Assembly (NCBI GenBank): GCA_903858195.1
Contig: CAIOHW010000057.1
Location: 1 to 12,760 of the forward strand
Reading direction: 5' to 3'
DNA from: Oligoflexia bacterium
GTDB taxonomy: Bacteria; Bdellovibrionota; UBA1018
Length of the DNA: 12,760 bases
The position numbers and the translations under genes are program-made. Shown in pieces: positions 1 through 8,436 of this stretch (the first letter of the stretch is position 1; every line of letters begins with the position of its first letter). Under the pieces are notes generated by a model, which did not search any database, had not been told where the DNA came from, and worked only from the letters and a program-made list of their open reading frames with translations.

Positions 1-1380
1 CATGGCTTCGGTGATCTCCACTTCGACCATGTCGCCGGCAATCAGGGGCTTGGCGGTGAGTTCCTCTTCCATCTCTCCCTGGTCCCCAGAGATATCATTG
101 ATGAGTACGTGTCCGTCGATTTCCTGCGCCTGCGTGGGCAGGCGTCCCTGGAGCAGGAGTTCGGTCTCCTCGCTCTGGCCCTCAATCATGAGCGGAAAGC
201 GCTTGCCCACGAGCTTTTCGTTGCGACCGAGCGACTGCTTCTGGAGGATCTCGGTCAGGACCTTGGCTCGCCTGCGTTTAACGTTGGGATGGATCTGTCC
301 GTCCATCTCGGCAGCCTTGGTGCCTTCTTCCTTCGAGTACCTAAAGACACCCACGTGATCGAGCCTGAGGGCCTCGATGTCGCGGCAGAGTTCCTGGAAC
401 TCCTCTTCGGTCTCGCCCGGGAATCCGACAATAAGCGAAGTGCGGAACACAACGCCCGGGATCTTGGAGCGGAGCTTCGAGACCAGGTCAAAGAGCTTGG
501 ACTTGGTGAGCCTGCGATTCATGGAAGCAAGCACCCGGTCGTTGGTGTGCTGGATCGGCATGTCGAGGTACTTCACGATCTTGGGTTCGCGGGCGATGAT
601 CTCGACAAGTTCATCCGAGAATTGATCGGGATACACATAGTGCAGACGAATCCACTCGATTCCTTCGACCTTGACGAGTTCCGGGAGCAGCGTCTCGAGG
701 CGCTCCTTGTACTTCCATTCCATGCCGTATTCGGTGAGGTCCTGCGCCACAAGGTTCAGCTCACGCACGCCGCGGGCCGCAAGTTGTCTGGCCTCGGCAA
801 CGAGCGATTCGACCGTACGCGAGCGGACATTGCCGCGGAGCTTGGGAATGATGCAGAAGGCGCAGCGTCGATTGCAGCCTTCAGAGAGCTTGAGGTAGGC
901 CGTGTGGAGCGGACCCGTGTGCATTCGGGGGTCGCGCTCGGTGTGGATGAATGCTGGCTGGTCGATATATGAGCGCTTGGGGAGCGGAGCACCCTGCTCA
1001 AGGGCTTTTCCGTGTGCATCCAAGAGCTCAGTGATGCGGTGATACTGGCCTGTCCCGATGAAGAGATCCACTTCGGGCATCTCGTTTTCGAGCTCCTTTG
1101 AGTAGCGCTGGGGGAGGCATCCCGATGCGACCAGCACCTTGCAGCTGCCTTCCTGCTTGTGTCCCGCCATTTCGAGGATCGTTTCGATCGACTCCTCCTT
1201 GGAAGCCTGAATGAAGGAGCAGGTGTTAACGATGATCACCTCGGCCTGCTCGGGCTCGGGGACAACCTGATATCGGCCTTTTTCGAGCATGCCGAGCATG
1301 ACCTGCGAGTCGACCAGGTTTTTGGGGCATCCCAGGCTGACGAAGTAGACGCTGTTCTTGTGGGTGTCGGGTGTATTCAT
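1..1380 (-). CDS. rimO: Ribosomal protein S12 methylthiotransferase RimO (3' end cut by window edge)
   Basis: Radical-SAM enzyme that adds a methylthio group to the conserved aspartate of ribosomal protein S12 in the cytoplasm. 460 codons are visible without a stop. The N-terminal methylthiotransferase domain opens with SLGCPKNLVDS and has cluster cysteines at about C18, C54 (NTCSF) and C88 (ASGC). The radical-SAM domain carries CNRRCAFC (C169, C173, C176), followed by IIPKLRGNVRSR, which favours RimO over the tRNA enzyme MiaB. The last ~65 residues look like a TRAM domain, and the visible end (VEVEITEA) is typical of the final few residues of RimO, so roughly ten residues are probably missing. 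The ATG at 1380 is preceded by AGGGA seven bases upstream, lying across the end of yajQ only 3 bases away, which suggests coupled translation. No frameshift was seen in the stretches I translated by hand. Confidence 0.93.
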   Translation of the reverse strand, partial: MNTPDTHKNSVYFVSLGCPKNLVDSQVMLGMLEKGRYQVVPEPEQAEVIIVNTCSFIQASKEESIETILEMAGHKQEGSCKVLVASGCLPQRYSKELENEMPEVDLFIGTGQYHRITELLDAHGKALEQGAPLPKRSYIDQPAFIHTERDPRMHTGPLHTAYLKLSEGCNRRCAFCIIPKLRGNVRSRTVESLVAEARQLAARGVRELNLVAQDLTEYGMEWKYKERLETLLPELVKVEGIEWIRLHYVYPDQFSDELVEIIAREPKIVKYLDMPIQHTNDRVLASMNRRLTKSKLFDLVSKLRSKIPGVVFRTSLIVGFPGETEEEFQELCRDIEALRLDHVGVFRYSKEEGTKAAEMDGQIHPNVKRRRAKVLTEILQKQSLGRNEKLVGKRFPLMIEGQSEETELLLQGRLPTQAQEIDGHVLINDISGDQGEMEEELTAKPLIAGDMVEVEITEAM

Positions 1381-1383
1381 GAT

Positions 1384-1881
1384 TTAGTCCCTGAAGTTTC
1401 CAAATTGCATGGGCACTTTGAGGGTGTCCTGCTTGCCTTTGAGGAGTGCGATTGCCGATTGAAGGTCGTCTCGGTTCTTGCCGTTCACGCGAACCTGCTC
1501 GTCCTGAATCTGAGCCTGCACCTTGAGTTTGCTGTCCTTGAGGGCGGCGATGATCTCCTTGCCCTTTTCCTTTGAGATTCCTGCCTGCACGGCAATCACC
1601 TGCCGCACGCTTCCACCGAAAGCCTGCTCCTTGTCCTTAAACTCGAGAGAGAGCGTCGAGACTCCGCGCTTGATCATCTTGCTCTGGAGGATGTCGACCA
1701 CTGCGTCGAGCTTTCCCTCCTCGCTGCACCAGAGGGTGATGGTCTTGGCCTTCAAGTCGAGCTTGATCTCGGACTTCACGCCCTTGAAATCAAAGCGCTG
1801 GCCGAGTTCTTTGGTGGCCTGATTGATGGCGTTATCGACTTCCTGCCAATTCATTTCGGACGAGACATCAAAGGATGGCAT
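1384..1881 (-). CDS. yajQ: YajQ family (UPF0234) nucleotide-binding protein
   Basis: A 165-residue protein, matching the usual ~163 of YajQ. It starts MPSFDVSSEM and contains the family hallmarks RFDFKGVKSEI, an SKMIKRGV segment, GKEIIAALKDSKLKVQAQIQ and a VRVNGKNRDDLQ segment near the end. The family has two related alpha/beta domains. Members bind nucleotides or RNA, and the Xanthomonas member is reported as a cyclic-di-GMP effector; which role applies here cannot be read from the sequence. An in-frame ATG lies five codons upstream at 1896, but the family begins at MPSFD, and GGAATGG sits six bases before the 1881 start, so 1881 is preferred. It lies between lolA (52-base gap) and rimO (3-base gap), all on the same strand, and is probably in the same transcript. 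Confidence 0.92.
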   Translation of the reverse strand: MPSFDVSSEMNWQEVDNAINQATKELGQRFDFKGVKSEIKLDLKAKTITLWCSEEGKLDAVVDILQSKMIKRGVSTLSLEFKDKEQAFGGSVRQVIAVQAGISKEKGKEIIAALKDSKLKVQAQIQDEQVRVNGKNRDDLQSAIALLKGKQDTLKVPMQFGNFRD

Positions 1882-1908
1882 AGTGCGCCATTCCATACGA
1901 AATAAGTC

Positions 1909-1933
1909 GGATTAAGGCAAGGGCCTATAATCC
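1909..1933 (-). repeat. Intercistronic hairpin between lolA and yajQ
   Basis: On the minus strand the lolA stop codon is followed immediately by GGATTA-T-AGGC, loop CCTT, then GCCT-TAATCC: a ten-pair stem with one bulged T and a four-base loop. On the minus strand the hairpin is followed by GACTTATTTCG, which is not a proper T-run. In the plus direction the sequence after it is T-rich (TTATTCTTTT), but no plus-strand gene ends here. It may be a partial terminator or an mRNA-processing or 3'-stabilising element that tunes yajQ-rimO relative to smc-lolA. Confidence 0.45.
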
Positions 1934-2602
1934 TTATTCTTTTATGATGTCGGTGCGGGGTGGAACCTTAAACCTGAAGGATTCCAGAGGGATGCCCTTT
2001 CCTAGCTCAATGCTCGAGAGCTGGATGGAGGAGCGGTTCCCGTCCCGGTATTCGAGCGAGACCCGTGTGATCTGCGACTTCTCGGGATCGATGGTCACTT
2101 GGGCGAGCTTCAGGCCTGCCACAGAGCCCCTTCTTGGGAGGAGCTTGAAAGTATTTCCGGGGAGCGACTCGATCCGGAGGCCCTGTTTGACTGCAGCGCT
2201 GAAGCGGCCGGCGAGTAGGGCATCGATCAGTCGGCTCTTCACCTGGGCCGCTTTACGAATGATGACCTGGCCCTTTTCGGTCTCGTCGAACGGCGGGGTG
2301 TAGAACCAGAGCGTGGACCCATCGCTCACCAGCAGACTTGGGTCGGGCGTCTCGGTTTCCCATCGCAGGCGATTGGGGGCCTTCCACGCGAGCCTGCCCT
2401 GGCTCTTTTTAGTGTCACCCAGAGTCTTGGAAACCTCTTCCTGCTCGAATGAGGCCTCGAGAGCCCCCGCCTCTCGGTAGCGAGTCTCGATGCGCTGAAG
2501 CAGGGCTGGAACACCGGTCCGGGCTTGGGTTTGCGGAGCAGGTGCAGTTGCCGCAGCCGCAGTGAGGGCCCCGATCCATGCAACGAGCGCCACCCGCCTC
2601 AT
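1934..2602 (-). CDS. lolA: Outer-membrane lipoprotein carrier protein LolA
   Basis: Periplasmic chaperone that accepts mature lipoproteins from the inner-membrane Lol release machinery and carries them to the outer membrane. It has 222 residues, close to the usual ~205. An N-terminal signal peptide (MRR then a hydrophobic Ala-rich stretch to about residue 20, with likely cleavage at an Ala between 20 and 28) is followed by the LolA pattern: ALEASFEQEEVS, a GRLAWKAPNRLRWE segment, LLVSDGSTLWFYTP, then repeated beta-strand segments ending FRFKVPPRTDIIKE. The start ATG shares its A with the smc stop codon (TAATG), with no strong ribosome site of its own, implying translational re-initiation after smc. 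No LolB or LolCDE gene is in the window. The large lipoprotein at 9067 is a plausible client. Confidence 0.93.
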   Translation of the reverse strand: MRRVALVAWIGALTAAAATAPAPQTQARTGVPALLQRIETRYREAGALEASFEQEEVSKTLGDTKKSQGRLAWKAPNRLRWETETPDPSLLVSDGSTLWFYTPPFDETEKGQVIIRKAAQVKSRLIDALLAGRFSAAVKQGLRIESLPGNTFKLLPRRGSVAGLKLAQVTIDPEKSQITRVSLEYRDGNRSSIQLSSIELGKGIPLESFRFKVPPRTDIIKE

Positions 2603-5600
2603 TAGTTCATCCGGACGGAAACCATCTTCGAGACGCCGGGCTCTTCCATCGTCACGCCATAAAGCGTGTCATTGAGCTCCATGGTCTTCTTGTTGTGCGT
2701 GATGATGATGAACTGGCTCTTGGCAGACATCTCACGCAGGAGCGCATTGAACTTGCCCACGTTTGCGTCATCGAGCGGAGCGTCCACTTCGTCGAGCAAG
2801 CAGAACGGCGAGGGCTTGACCATGAAGATCGCAAAGATCATCGAAACGGCGGTCAGCGCCTTTTCGCCGCCCGAAAGGGCCTGCATGTTGACGATCTTCT
2901 TGCCCGGAGGCTGCGCAAGGATGTCGACGCCGGCCTCGAGGATGTCGTTTGAGCCTTCGGGGTAGACCAGCGAGAGCTTGGCCTGCCCACCGCCAAAGAT
3001 GATCGGAAAGAGCTTTTCAAAGCGATCGGCGATCGCCTCGAAGGCCTTCTTGAAGCGATCCTCGGAGGTCTTGTTGATGTGCTCAATCGCCTCTTGGAGG
3101 TTTTGCATCGACTGCTCGAGATCACGCTTCTCGGTGCAGAGGTGCTCGTAGCGTCCCTGCAGCTCCTGGAACTCGTGCACCGCATTCGGATTCACGTCGC
3201 CGAGCTTGCGGATCTTCTCACGGAGCAGTTCCACCTGCTCGTTGAGCATGGTCTCTTCTTCCGCACTCATCTCGGCGGTGACCACCGGATCCTTCATCTC
3301 TTCCTGGATCGGAGATTCCGGGGTCGGGTTTTCGAGGCAGCCTGCGCCGTACTTCTCTTCGAGGTTCTGGACGAGGTGCGAGAGGTCGGAGCCGAGCTTC
3401 TCGAGCTCGATCGCAAGCTGGTGGCTGTTGTTGTTTTTCGAGTCGCCCTCCTTATGGAGGCGCTTGATGCGCTCGAGGCCTTCGTTTACGCGCGAAGTGA
3501 CGATCGCAAGCTGGTTGCGGGTCTCCGAGAGCTTGGCGCCCACCTCCGAGATCTGGAGCGTGAGTTCATGGATGCGGGCCTCGCAGCGCGTGTCGCCGCC
3601 ACTGTGCTCGTCGCGCTCATTCAGGGCGCGATCCAGCAGGCGGGTGATCTCTTCGATGCGGCGTTCACGGCCGTTGACGACACCCTGGAGCGACTGGAAC
3701 TCACGCTTCAGGCTCTGGGCGCGCTCGGCAACCGAGGCTTCTTCGATCTTCAGCGACTGAAGCGTGGATTCGAGCTCACGAAGGGAGGCATCCAGCTGGT
3801 GGACCTCGGCCTCCTGCTGCTTGAGTGAACCCTCGAGATCCGTGCGCGAGGCAAGGATCGTCTCGAGCTGGGTGTTGACCGACTCGAGATCCTGCTTCAC
3901 GGAGGTCTGGTCGTCAGCGTTGCGCGACTGGGTCGAGCTGAGGCGCTGGACCTGTGAGGCCTGGTCTTGTGCTGCACGATCGCCCTGGCGGATCTCGCGC
4001 TCGAGCGAGCCGCAGTCGATCTCCAGCTGGCGAAGTTCGGACTCGACCGACTGCATGGCTTCGCGCTCGGACTCGAGGCTGTACCGGGTGTCGTCCGACT
4101 TTTTGGAGAGCGTTGCATGGTTGGAGTCAGCCGCCTCGACCTGCACGGAGAGTTCGGCAATCGCCTTCTTACGCCCCAGGACGCTTGAGGCCTTGTCGGA
4201 GTTCAGGCTGCCGCCGCGAAGCGAGAGTCCGCCGTTTGACGAAGTCTCGATCGAGATTCCGTCGAGCGAAACCACCGACCAGCCCGACGCGAGGAGCTTC
4301 TGGGATCCGCCATTGGCCAGGAATGCATCGAGACCCTGTGAGGATTCGATGACCGCCACCTGATTGCAGGCGGCCAGTGCCGTCGAGGCCAGTTCTGTAT
4401 CAGCCGATGCAGCAGCCCTGAGGTGCGAGCGCAGGCTTCCCATGAACTTGAGGCCGAAGCTCGAGAGTAGGGATTCGATGGACGAAGCGGCGCTCTCAGC
4501 GCCCATGACCGTAGAAAGCCTGATGCAGGCGCGTCCCGCATCCTGCGAATGGATCTCGCCCAGAGCCTCGAGCGCGAGGCCCGAGTCACGCGAGAGAAGG
4601 CTTTCGAGCTGGCCTTCAAGCCAGCTTTCAAGGGCCATCTCAAAGCCTGAGTCGACATCGATCAGATCGGCAAGTGCGAGCACGGAGCCCGGCTTGCGCG
4701 AAGCCGCGAACTCGAGGACTGACTTCGGGCCGTCGCCAAATCCCTCGTGGGACTCTGCGAGCTCTTCGAGGCTCTGGAGTTTGGAGCGGAGCTGGGTGAG
4801 TTCGCGCAAGCCCTGGTCGCGGGCCTTCTCGGCATCACGAAGGGCGGATTCGAGCGAGCGAATGTTCTGGGTCTTGCCATCGCGAGCCAGGCGGAGCTCA
4901 TCGCGGCGAGCATTGAGGCTTGCCGACTGTTCCTTCATCGAGGCGAGGGCAGAGAGCAGCTCCTGCGCCTTGGCCTCCGCATCAGCGATTTCGTTCCGGA
5001 TCGAGGCAGACTGCTCTTCAAGCCACTGAACGCGGCTCTCAAGTGATGCGCGCTTGGCATTGAGCGAGTTGGCCTTTTCGACGCCCTGGAGGAGTTCGCG
5101 CTGGGCCTGGTCGAGTGCCCTGCGTGCCTGGTCTGTGGCTTGGCGCTTTTCTCGGACGAGCGCATCTTGGTTGCGCGCCTTCTGTTGGGCGGCCTCAAGG
5201 ATCGACGCGCCATTGCTGAGTTCGGATTCCTGCGAAGCAAGGTTCACGCGATCGGTTTCGACCGCCGAAGTCAGCTCGCTCCTTTCGCGTTCGAGGTTTT
5301 CGAGCTGCTGGGCAAGGTCGCCCTGACGGCGACGCGAAAGATCCAGTGCGCTCTGCTCACGAGTGAGCTCACGCTGGGCGCTCTGGTGAAGCACCTGGAG
5401 CTCTTCGACCGCCTTGCTGTCAGTGAGCTGCGCTGCGCGATCAGACTCGATGCCGTTTTCGACGGTCTGGAGCTCGGTGCGAAGCGAGAGAAGTTCAGTG
5501 TCGGTCGCGCCCTTTTGTGAAGTGAGCGAGGCGATTTTTTCACGCAGGACGAGGGCCTTGCGGCGGCCCCAGGTCATTTCCTTGTGGGTGAGCTCCGAGC

Positions 5601-6309
5601 GGTACTCTTCATAACGACGGGCCTTGGCGGCCTGACGCTCAAGAGAGCCCAGGTTTCGCTCGATTTCCTGCACGACATCGTTCAGTCGAGAAAGGTTCGA
5701 CTGGGTTGCCTCAATCTTGCGGAGCGACTCTTTTTTGCGGGCCTTGTACTTGGCGATTCCTGCGGCCTCTTCGATCAGAAGGCGGCGCTCTTCGGGCTTG
5801 GCGTTGACGATCTTTCCGATCTGTCCCTGCTCGATGACCGAGTAGCCCTTGGCACCCACACCGGTATCCATGAAGAGTTCTTGGATGTCCTTGAGGCGAG
5901 CGGGCACGCCGTTGATGAAATATTCGCCTTCGCCCGAGCGGTGCACGCGACGGGTGACCGAGACTTCCTTGGAGCGAAGGTGCACGGGGATGTCTTTGGA
6001 AGAAGCGCCGGCCGGTGCGTCGGGGCCGGAGAGGGCATCGACCGAGAGGCCGGTGTCCATCACCAGGGTTGCCTCGGCAATGTCGAGGGGCGCGTACCGG
6101 GAGGATCCGTTGAAAATCAGGTCCTCGCTGCCGCTTCCGCGCATGTGCTTGTAGGACTGCTCGCCCATGACCCAGAAGAAGGCATCGACGATGTTTGACT
6201 TGCCGCAGCCGTTGGGTCCGACGATTCCGGTGATCCCCTCGTCAAAGTGGATCACGGTCTTGTCTTTGAAGGACTTAAACCCTTGAATTTCCAGGCGTTT
6301 AATCTGCAT
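2602..6309 (-). CDS. smc: Chromosome segregation protein SMC (condensin ATPase)
   Basis: A 1235-residue SMC protein, within the normal 1150-1250 range. The N-terminal ATPase half has MQIKRLEIQGFKSF, Walker A GPNGCGKS at residues 31-38, a Q-loop at GEQ and an arginine-loop MRGSGSEDLIFNG near 62. Long Glu/Gln/Arg/Leu-rich coiled coils flank a hinge at about 525-700 (VLALADLIDVDSGFE to the SLDGISIE and LRGGS segments). The C-terminal half has the signature LSGGEK at 1145-1150, Walker B ending LLDE (E1174), a D-loop (APLDD) and the ITHNKK switch. It should dimerise at the hinge and organise the chromosome together with ScpA and ScpB, which are not in the window. An in-frame ATG at 6324 would add MRGGS, but the ATG at 6309 fits the family start and has a run of seven G four bases upstream as ribosome site. 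Confidence 0.96.
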   Translation of the reverse strand: MQIKRLEIQGFKSFKDKTVIHFDEGITGIVGPNGCGKSNIVDAFFWVMGEQSYKHMRGSGSEDLIFNGSSRYAPLDIAEATLVMDTGLSVDALSGPDAPAGASSKDIPVHLRSKEVSVTRRVHRSGEGEYFINGVPARLKDIQELFMDTGVGAKGYSVIEQGQIGKIVNAKPEERRLLIEEAAGIAKYKARKKESLRKIEATQSNLSRLNDVVQEIERNLGSLERQAAKARRYEEYRSELTHKEMTWGRRKALVLREKIASLTSQKGATDTELLSLRTELQTVENGIESDRAAQLTDSKAVEELQVLHQSAQRELTREQSALDLSRRRQGDLAQQLENLERERSELTSAVETDRVNLASQESELSNGASILEAAQQKARNQDALVREKRQATDQARRALDQAQRELLQGVEKANSLNAKRASLESRVQWLEEQSASIRNEIADAEAKAQELLSALASMKEQSASLNARRDELRLARDGKTQNIRSLESALRDAEKARDQGLRELTQLRSKLQSLEELAESHEGFGDGPKSVLEFAASRKPGSVLALADLIDVDSGFEMALESWLEGQLESLLSRDSGLALEALGEIHSQDAGRACIRLSTVMGAESAASSIESLLSSFGLKFMGSLRSHLRAAASADTELASTALAACNQVAVIESSQGLDAFLANGGSQKLLASGWSVVSLDGISIETSSNGGLSLRGGSLNSDKASSVLGRKKAIAELSVQVEAADSNHATLSKKSDDTRYSLESEREAMQSVESELRQLEIDCGSLEREIRQGDRAAQDQASQVQRLSSTQSRNADDQTSVKQDLESVNTQLETILASRTDLEGSLKQQEAEVHQLDASLRELESTLQSLKIEEASVAERAQSLKREFQSLQGVVNGRERRIEEITRLLDRALNERDEHSGGDTRCEARIHELTLQISEVGAKLSETRNQLAIVTSRVNEGLERIKRLHKEGDSKNNNSHQLAIELEKLGSDLSHLVQNLEEKYGAGCLENPTPESPIQEEMKDPVVTAEMSAEEETMLNEQVELLREKIRKLGDVNPNAVHEFQELQGRYEHLCTEKRDLEQSMQNLQEAIEHINKTSEDRFKKAFEAIADRFEKLFPIIFGGGQAKLSLVYPEGSNDILEAGVDILAQPPGKKIVNMQALSGGEKALTAVSMIFAIFMVKPSPFCLLDEVDAPLDDANVGKFNALLREMSAKSQFIIITHNKKTMELNDTLYGVTMEEPGVSKMVSVRMN

Positions 6310-6339
6310 CGAACCCCCCCGCATCAGCGGCTGTCGGCC

Positions 6340-6367
6340 ACTCTAGCAATGGAAGGGTAAAAAACAA
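6340..6367 (-). promoter_or_regulatory. Candidate weak promoter for smc
   Basis: In the 59-base gap between the sulfatase-like gene and smc, the minus strand has TTGTTT, a 16-base spacer, then TAGAGT (three of six and four of six matches to the sigma-70 boxes). It would start transcription about 25 bases before the smc ATG. The match is weak; smc may simply be read through from the upstream gene. Confidence 0.22.
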
Positions 6368-6368
6368 G

Positions 6369-8321
6369 TCAGGGTTTTGGCGGTGCGGCCGAAGGGGCAA
6401 GGGTGGGGCCGAGCTTCCGTCCCAGATCGAGAAGTTGCTTGACGCGGCGCTTCTCGATCGATGCGCTCGGGATGCGGTCGTCGTCGAGCACGACCTTCTC
6501 GGGTCTCGAGGGGTCGTTTGGCGTGAATTCGATCTTCAGACCGTCGCCAATCACCATGTAGCGGGAGGGAGTCTGATCCTTCACAACGCCTTTTCCGGTG
6601 AGGACGAAGTCCAGGGCCGGATCGTAGCTGAGCAGGGACTTGCCGCTAAAAATATCCGCCTTCGAGAGATCAAGTCCCATGTATTCGAATAGCGTCGGCA
6701 TCAAGTCGTGATGGGCCGAGTAGCGGTATTTACCCGGCTTCCGGCTTCGATCAGGTTGAGAGGGGAAGAGCACCGCAAACACCGTTTGGATCTGTTCATT
6801 GGTCAAACCGAGAGTATGACCGAATTGTCCGTGTTCCCAGAACTCCTCCCCGTGATCGCCAAGCACGATGACAATCGTGTTTTTCAAGTGCCCCAAATTG
6901 CTCAGCCCAGTGAGGAGGGTTTCGATCTCGGCATCGGTGAAGCGGACTGCATTGAAAAAACGGTTTCTGATCTGGTCGGCTTGGCGGCTCTGGTTTGCAA
7001 GCATTCCGGACATCAGATGGATTCCCTCAGGAGCTACCGGGGTGAAGATCTCGTGCTCCTTTGGAAAGTAGTAGCTGTGGTGCGTTGCATATGTGACCAG
7101 GTAGTCAAAGCGAGGAGACCCGCGCGAGACGTCCCGCTTGCGGTCGTTCAAGTATCCCGCGAAGAGCTCCCGTTCCTGCTCTAACTGCGGACCTTTTTGG
7201 ATGTGAGTGATCTTGTCGGCCACCAAGTCAAAAAAGAGGCTCCTCAGGCCATCGTAGGCCATGTTTTTTGTGTATCTGAATTCGATACGGTAACCGAGAG
7301 CCTTCAGGATCTCGAGAGGGAGTGGCGACTCTCCGTTAGTCTTGAACTCAGGGTACAGCGGCAATGAAAGGCCGTGCAGCAGTCCGAACATCCCGCTGCC
7401 CGTATTGTTTCCTGAAGAGTAATGCTTTTTTCCAATCAGACAGGACCCTGAAGCCTCGCACTGGCGGGCTCGCCTCCATAAATTGGGCATGTGCTTCTCC
7501 GCGAGCTGGTCGGCGCGAAGAGATTCCACATGGATCACAAGAATATCGGGCGTGCGGCGGGCAGCAACAGTGCCGGCCTCGAGTTGACTCAGGATCCCTC
7601 GCCTCGATTCGCCATACCGGAAAATGAATTCGGAGATGGCATCCTCTTGGAGCGAGGCGCTCGCGCTGGGCGCCCAGAGCTCTCGCAGCGCTCTCGGACT
7701 GATTAATGAAAATCGTTCAAAGGGGAGCAGCTCGGGCAGAGGATGTTCCCTCATGAGTTGCAGTTGATGCATCAGTGAACCACGGACCAAGAAGATGCCC
7801 ATGCAAGCCATCAGGCAGATGGCCGAGAAGCGGCGATTCCATCCACGGGAGATGCGACTCACTGTCTTGAAGGCAGCCCACCCGATCGTTGAGAGAACTG
7901 CCAAGGCTGCGATGGCTTTTGAGGTCGGAAGTGTGAGCAGGACTTCCCCGGATGCCAAGGCTTGGATCCCCGTATCGATGCCCTCCAGGTCCAGATGAGC
8001 GTTGAAAAAGTTGAAGTAGAGGCGATCCGTGAGGAGTAGGGTTGCCCCCGCAAGGGCCGACAGTGTTGCGAGTCGCGATGACATCCGACCAGCGGCGAGC
8101 GGATGGAAGATGCAGTAGGGGGTCGCAAGAAATCCGATGATGTTTGCCCAGGTGAGCAACAGATAGAGGTAGTTGCGAAGGTTACCTGGAATGGAATGCA
8201 TGGAGCTCCAGGTGAGTGGAATGTAAATCAGGGTGCCCATGGCCAACAGAAATGCAGCTGCCCCAGGCTCAGGGAGTAGGGAGGCTGTCAGGTGTTTGAG
8301 GCGGCTGGGGGAAAGGGCCAT
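6369..8321 (-). CDS. YejM/LtaS-like inner-membrane sulfatase-fold protein with five N-terminal membrane segments
   Basis: A 650-residue protein with five hydrophobic segments (about 21-43, 49-70, 82-105, 130-153, 164-186), a basic/amphipathic linker, and an extracytoplasmic alkaline-phosphatase/sulfatase-fold domain from about 255 to 570. This is the layout of YejM (PbgA/LapC), which regulates LPS synthesis, and of lipoteichoic acid synthase LtaS. The block HYSSGNNTGSGMFGLLHGLS is YejM-like. Unlike enterobacterial YejM, the metal and nucleophile positions look intact: E266 (HVESLRAD), T307 (GNNTGSG), D489 and H490 (LGDHGEEF), and H502 (GHTLGLTNEQ). It could therefore be an active phosphoryl or phospholipid head-group transferase or hydrolase; the substrate is unknown. 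The ATG at 8321 has GGGGC just upstream. It is first in the run leading into smc, 59 bases away, downstream of a strong hairpin at 8382-8436. Confidence 0.82.
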   Translation of the reverse strand: MALSPSRLKHLTASLLPEPGAAAFLLAMGTLIYIPLTWSSMHSIPGNLRNYLYLLLTWANIIGFLATPYCIFHPLAAGRMSSRLATLSALAGATLLLTDRLYFNFFNAHLDLEGIDTGIQALASGEVLLTLPTSKAIAALAVLSTIGWAAFKTVSRISRGWNRRFSAICLMACMGIFLVRGSLMHQLQLMREHPLPELLPFERFSLISPRALRELWAPSASASLQEDAISEFIFRYGESRRGILSQLEAGTVAARRTPDILVIHVESLRADQLAEKHMPNLWRRARQCEASGSCLIGKKHYSSGNNTGSGMFGLLHGLSLPLYPEFKTNGESPLPLEILKALGYRIEFRYTKNMAYDGLRSLFFDLVADKITHIQKGPQLEQERELFAGYLNDRKRDVSRGSPRFDYLVTYATHHSYYFPKEHEIFTPVAPEGIHLMSGMLANQSRQADQIRNRFFNAVRFTDAEIETLLTGLSNLGHLKNTIVIVLGDHGEEFWEHGQFGHTLGLTNEQIQTVFAVLFPSQPDRSRKPGKYRYSAHHDLMPTLFEYMGLDLSKADIFSGKSLLSYDPALDFVLTGKGVVKDQTPSRYMVIGDGLKIEFTPNDPSRPEKVVLDDDRIPSASIEKRRVKQLLDLGRKLGPTLAPSAAPPKP

Positions 8322-8366
8322 GATGCCCCGTGTTTCGCAGGGTGTGGCGGCTTGTCAACGGATTGG

Positions 8367-8384
8367 CGCGCTAGACGCGCTAGA
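8367..8384. repeat. Tandem 9-base direct repeat next to the terminator-like hairpin
   Basis: Two perfect adjacent copies of CGCGCTAGA (plus strand). The second copy runs into the AGAAAA foot of the hairpin at 8382-8436. It may be replication slippage or a pair of protein-binding sites; nothing more can be said. Confidence 0.6.
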
Positions 8385-8436
8385 AAAGACGTGGGCCCGG
8401 GCGAGGGAGCTACCCCCGCACCGGGCCCAGTTTTCT
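8382..8436 (-). terminator. Strong GC-rich terminator/attenuator hairpin
   Basis: The arms TGGGCCCGG (8392-8400) and CCGGGCCCA (8421-8429) pair perfectly. The stem continues inside as GCG/CGC and GGG/CCC around a five-base loop, with one bulged base at 8420, and AGAAAA (8382-8387) can pair with TTTTCT (8431-8436) outside. The single internal mismatch is A8404 with C8416 on the plus strand, which becomes a G-U wobble in minus-strand RNA, favouring the minus strand. On that strand the hairpin is followed by CGTCTTTTCT, a modest U-run. It would act on transcripts coming from the small-ORF/leader region toward the sulfatase-like gene, either ending a small RNA or attenuating the operon. A plus-strand terminator is also formally possible. 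Confidence 0.6.

Noticed and set aside
109..972. 287-codon plus-strand open frame
   Set aside because: It is antisense to rimO, whose minus-strand product has all cysteine motifs in place; GC-rich codon use makes such shadows common here.
1896..1896. Upstream ATG as yajQ start
   Set aside because: It adds MEWRT before the conserved MPSFD family start and lacks a ribosome site.
8330..8358. Promoter with a perfect TTGACA -35 box just before the sulfatase-like gene (minus strand)
   Set aside because: At 17 bases spacing the -10 position reads AAACAC, a poor match, and the transcript would start almost at the ATG.
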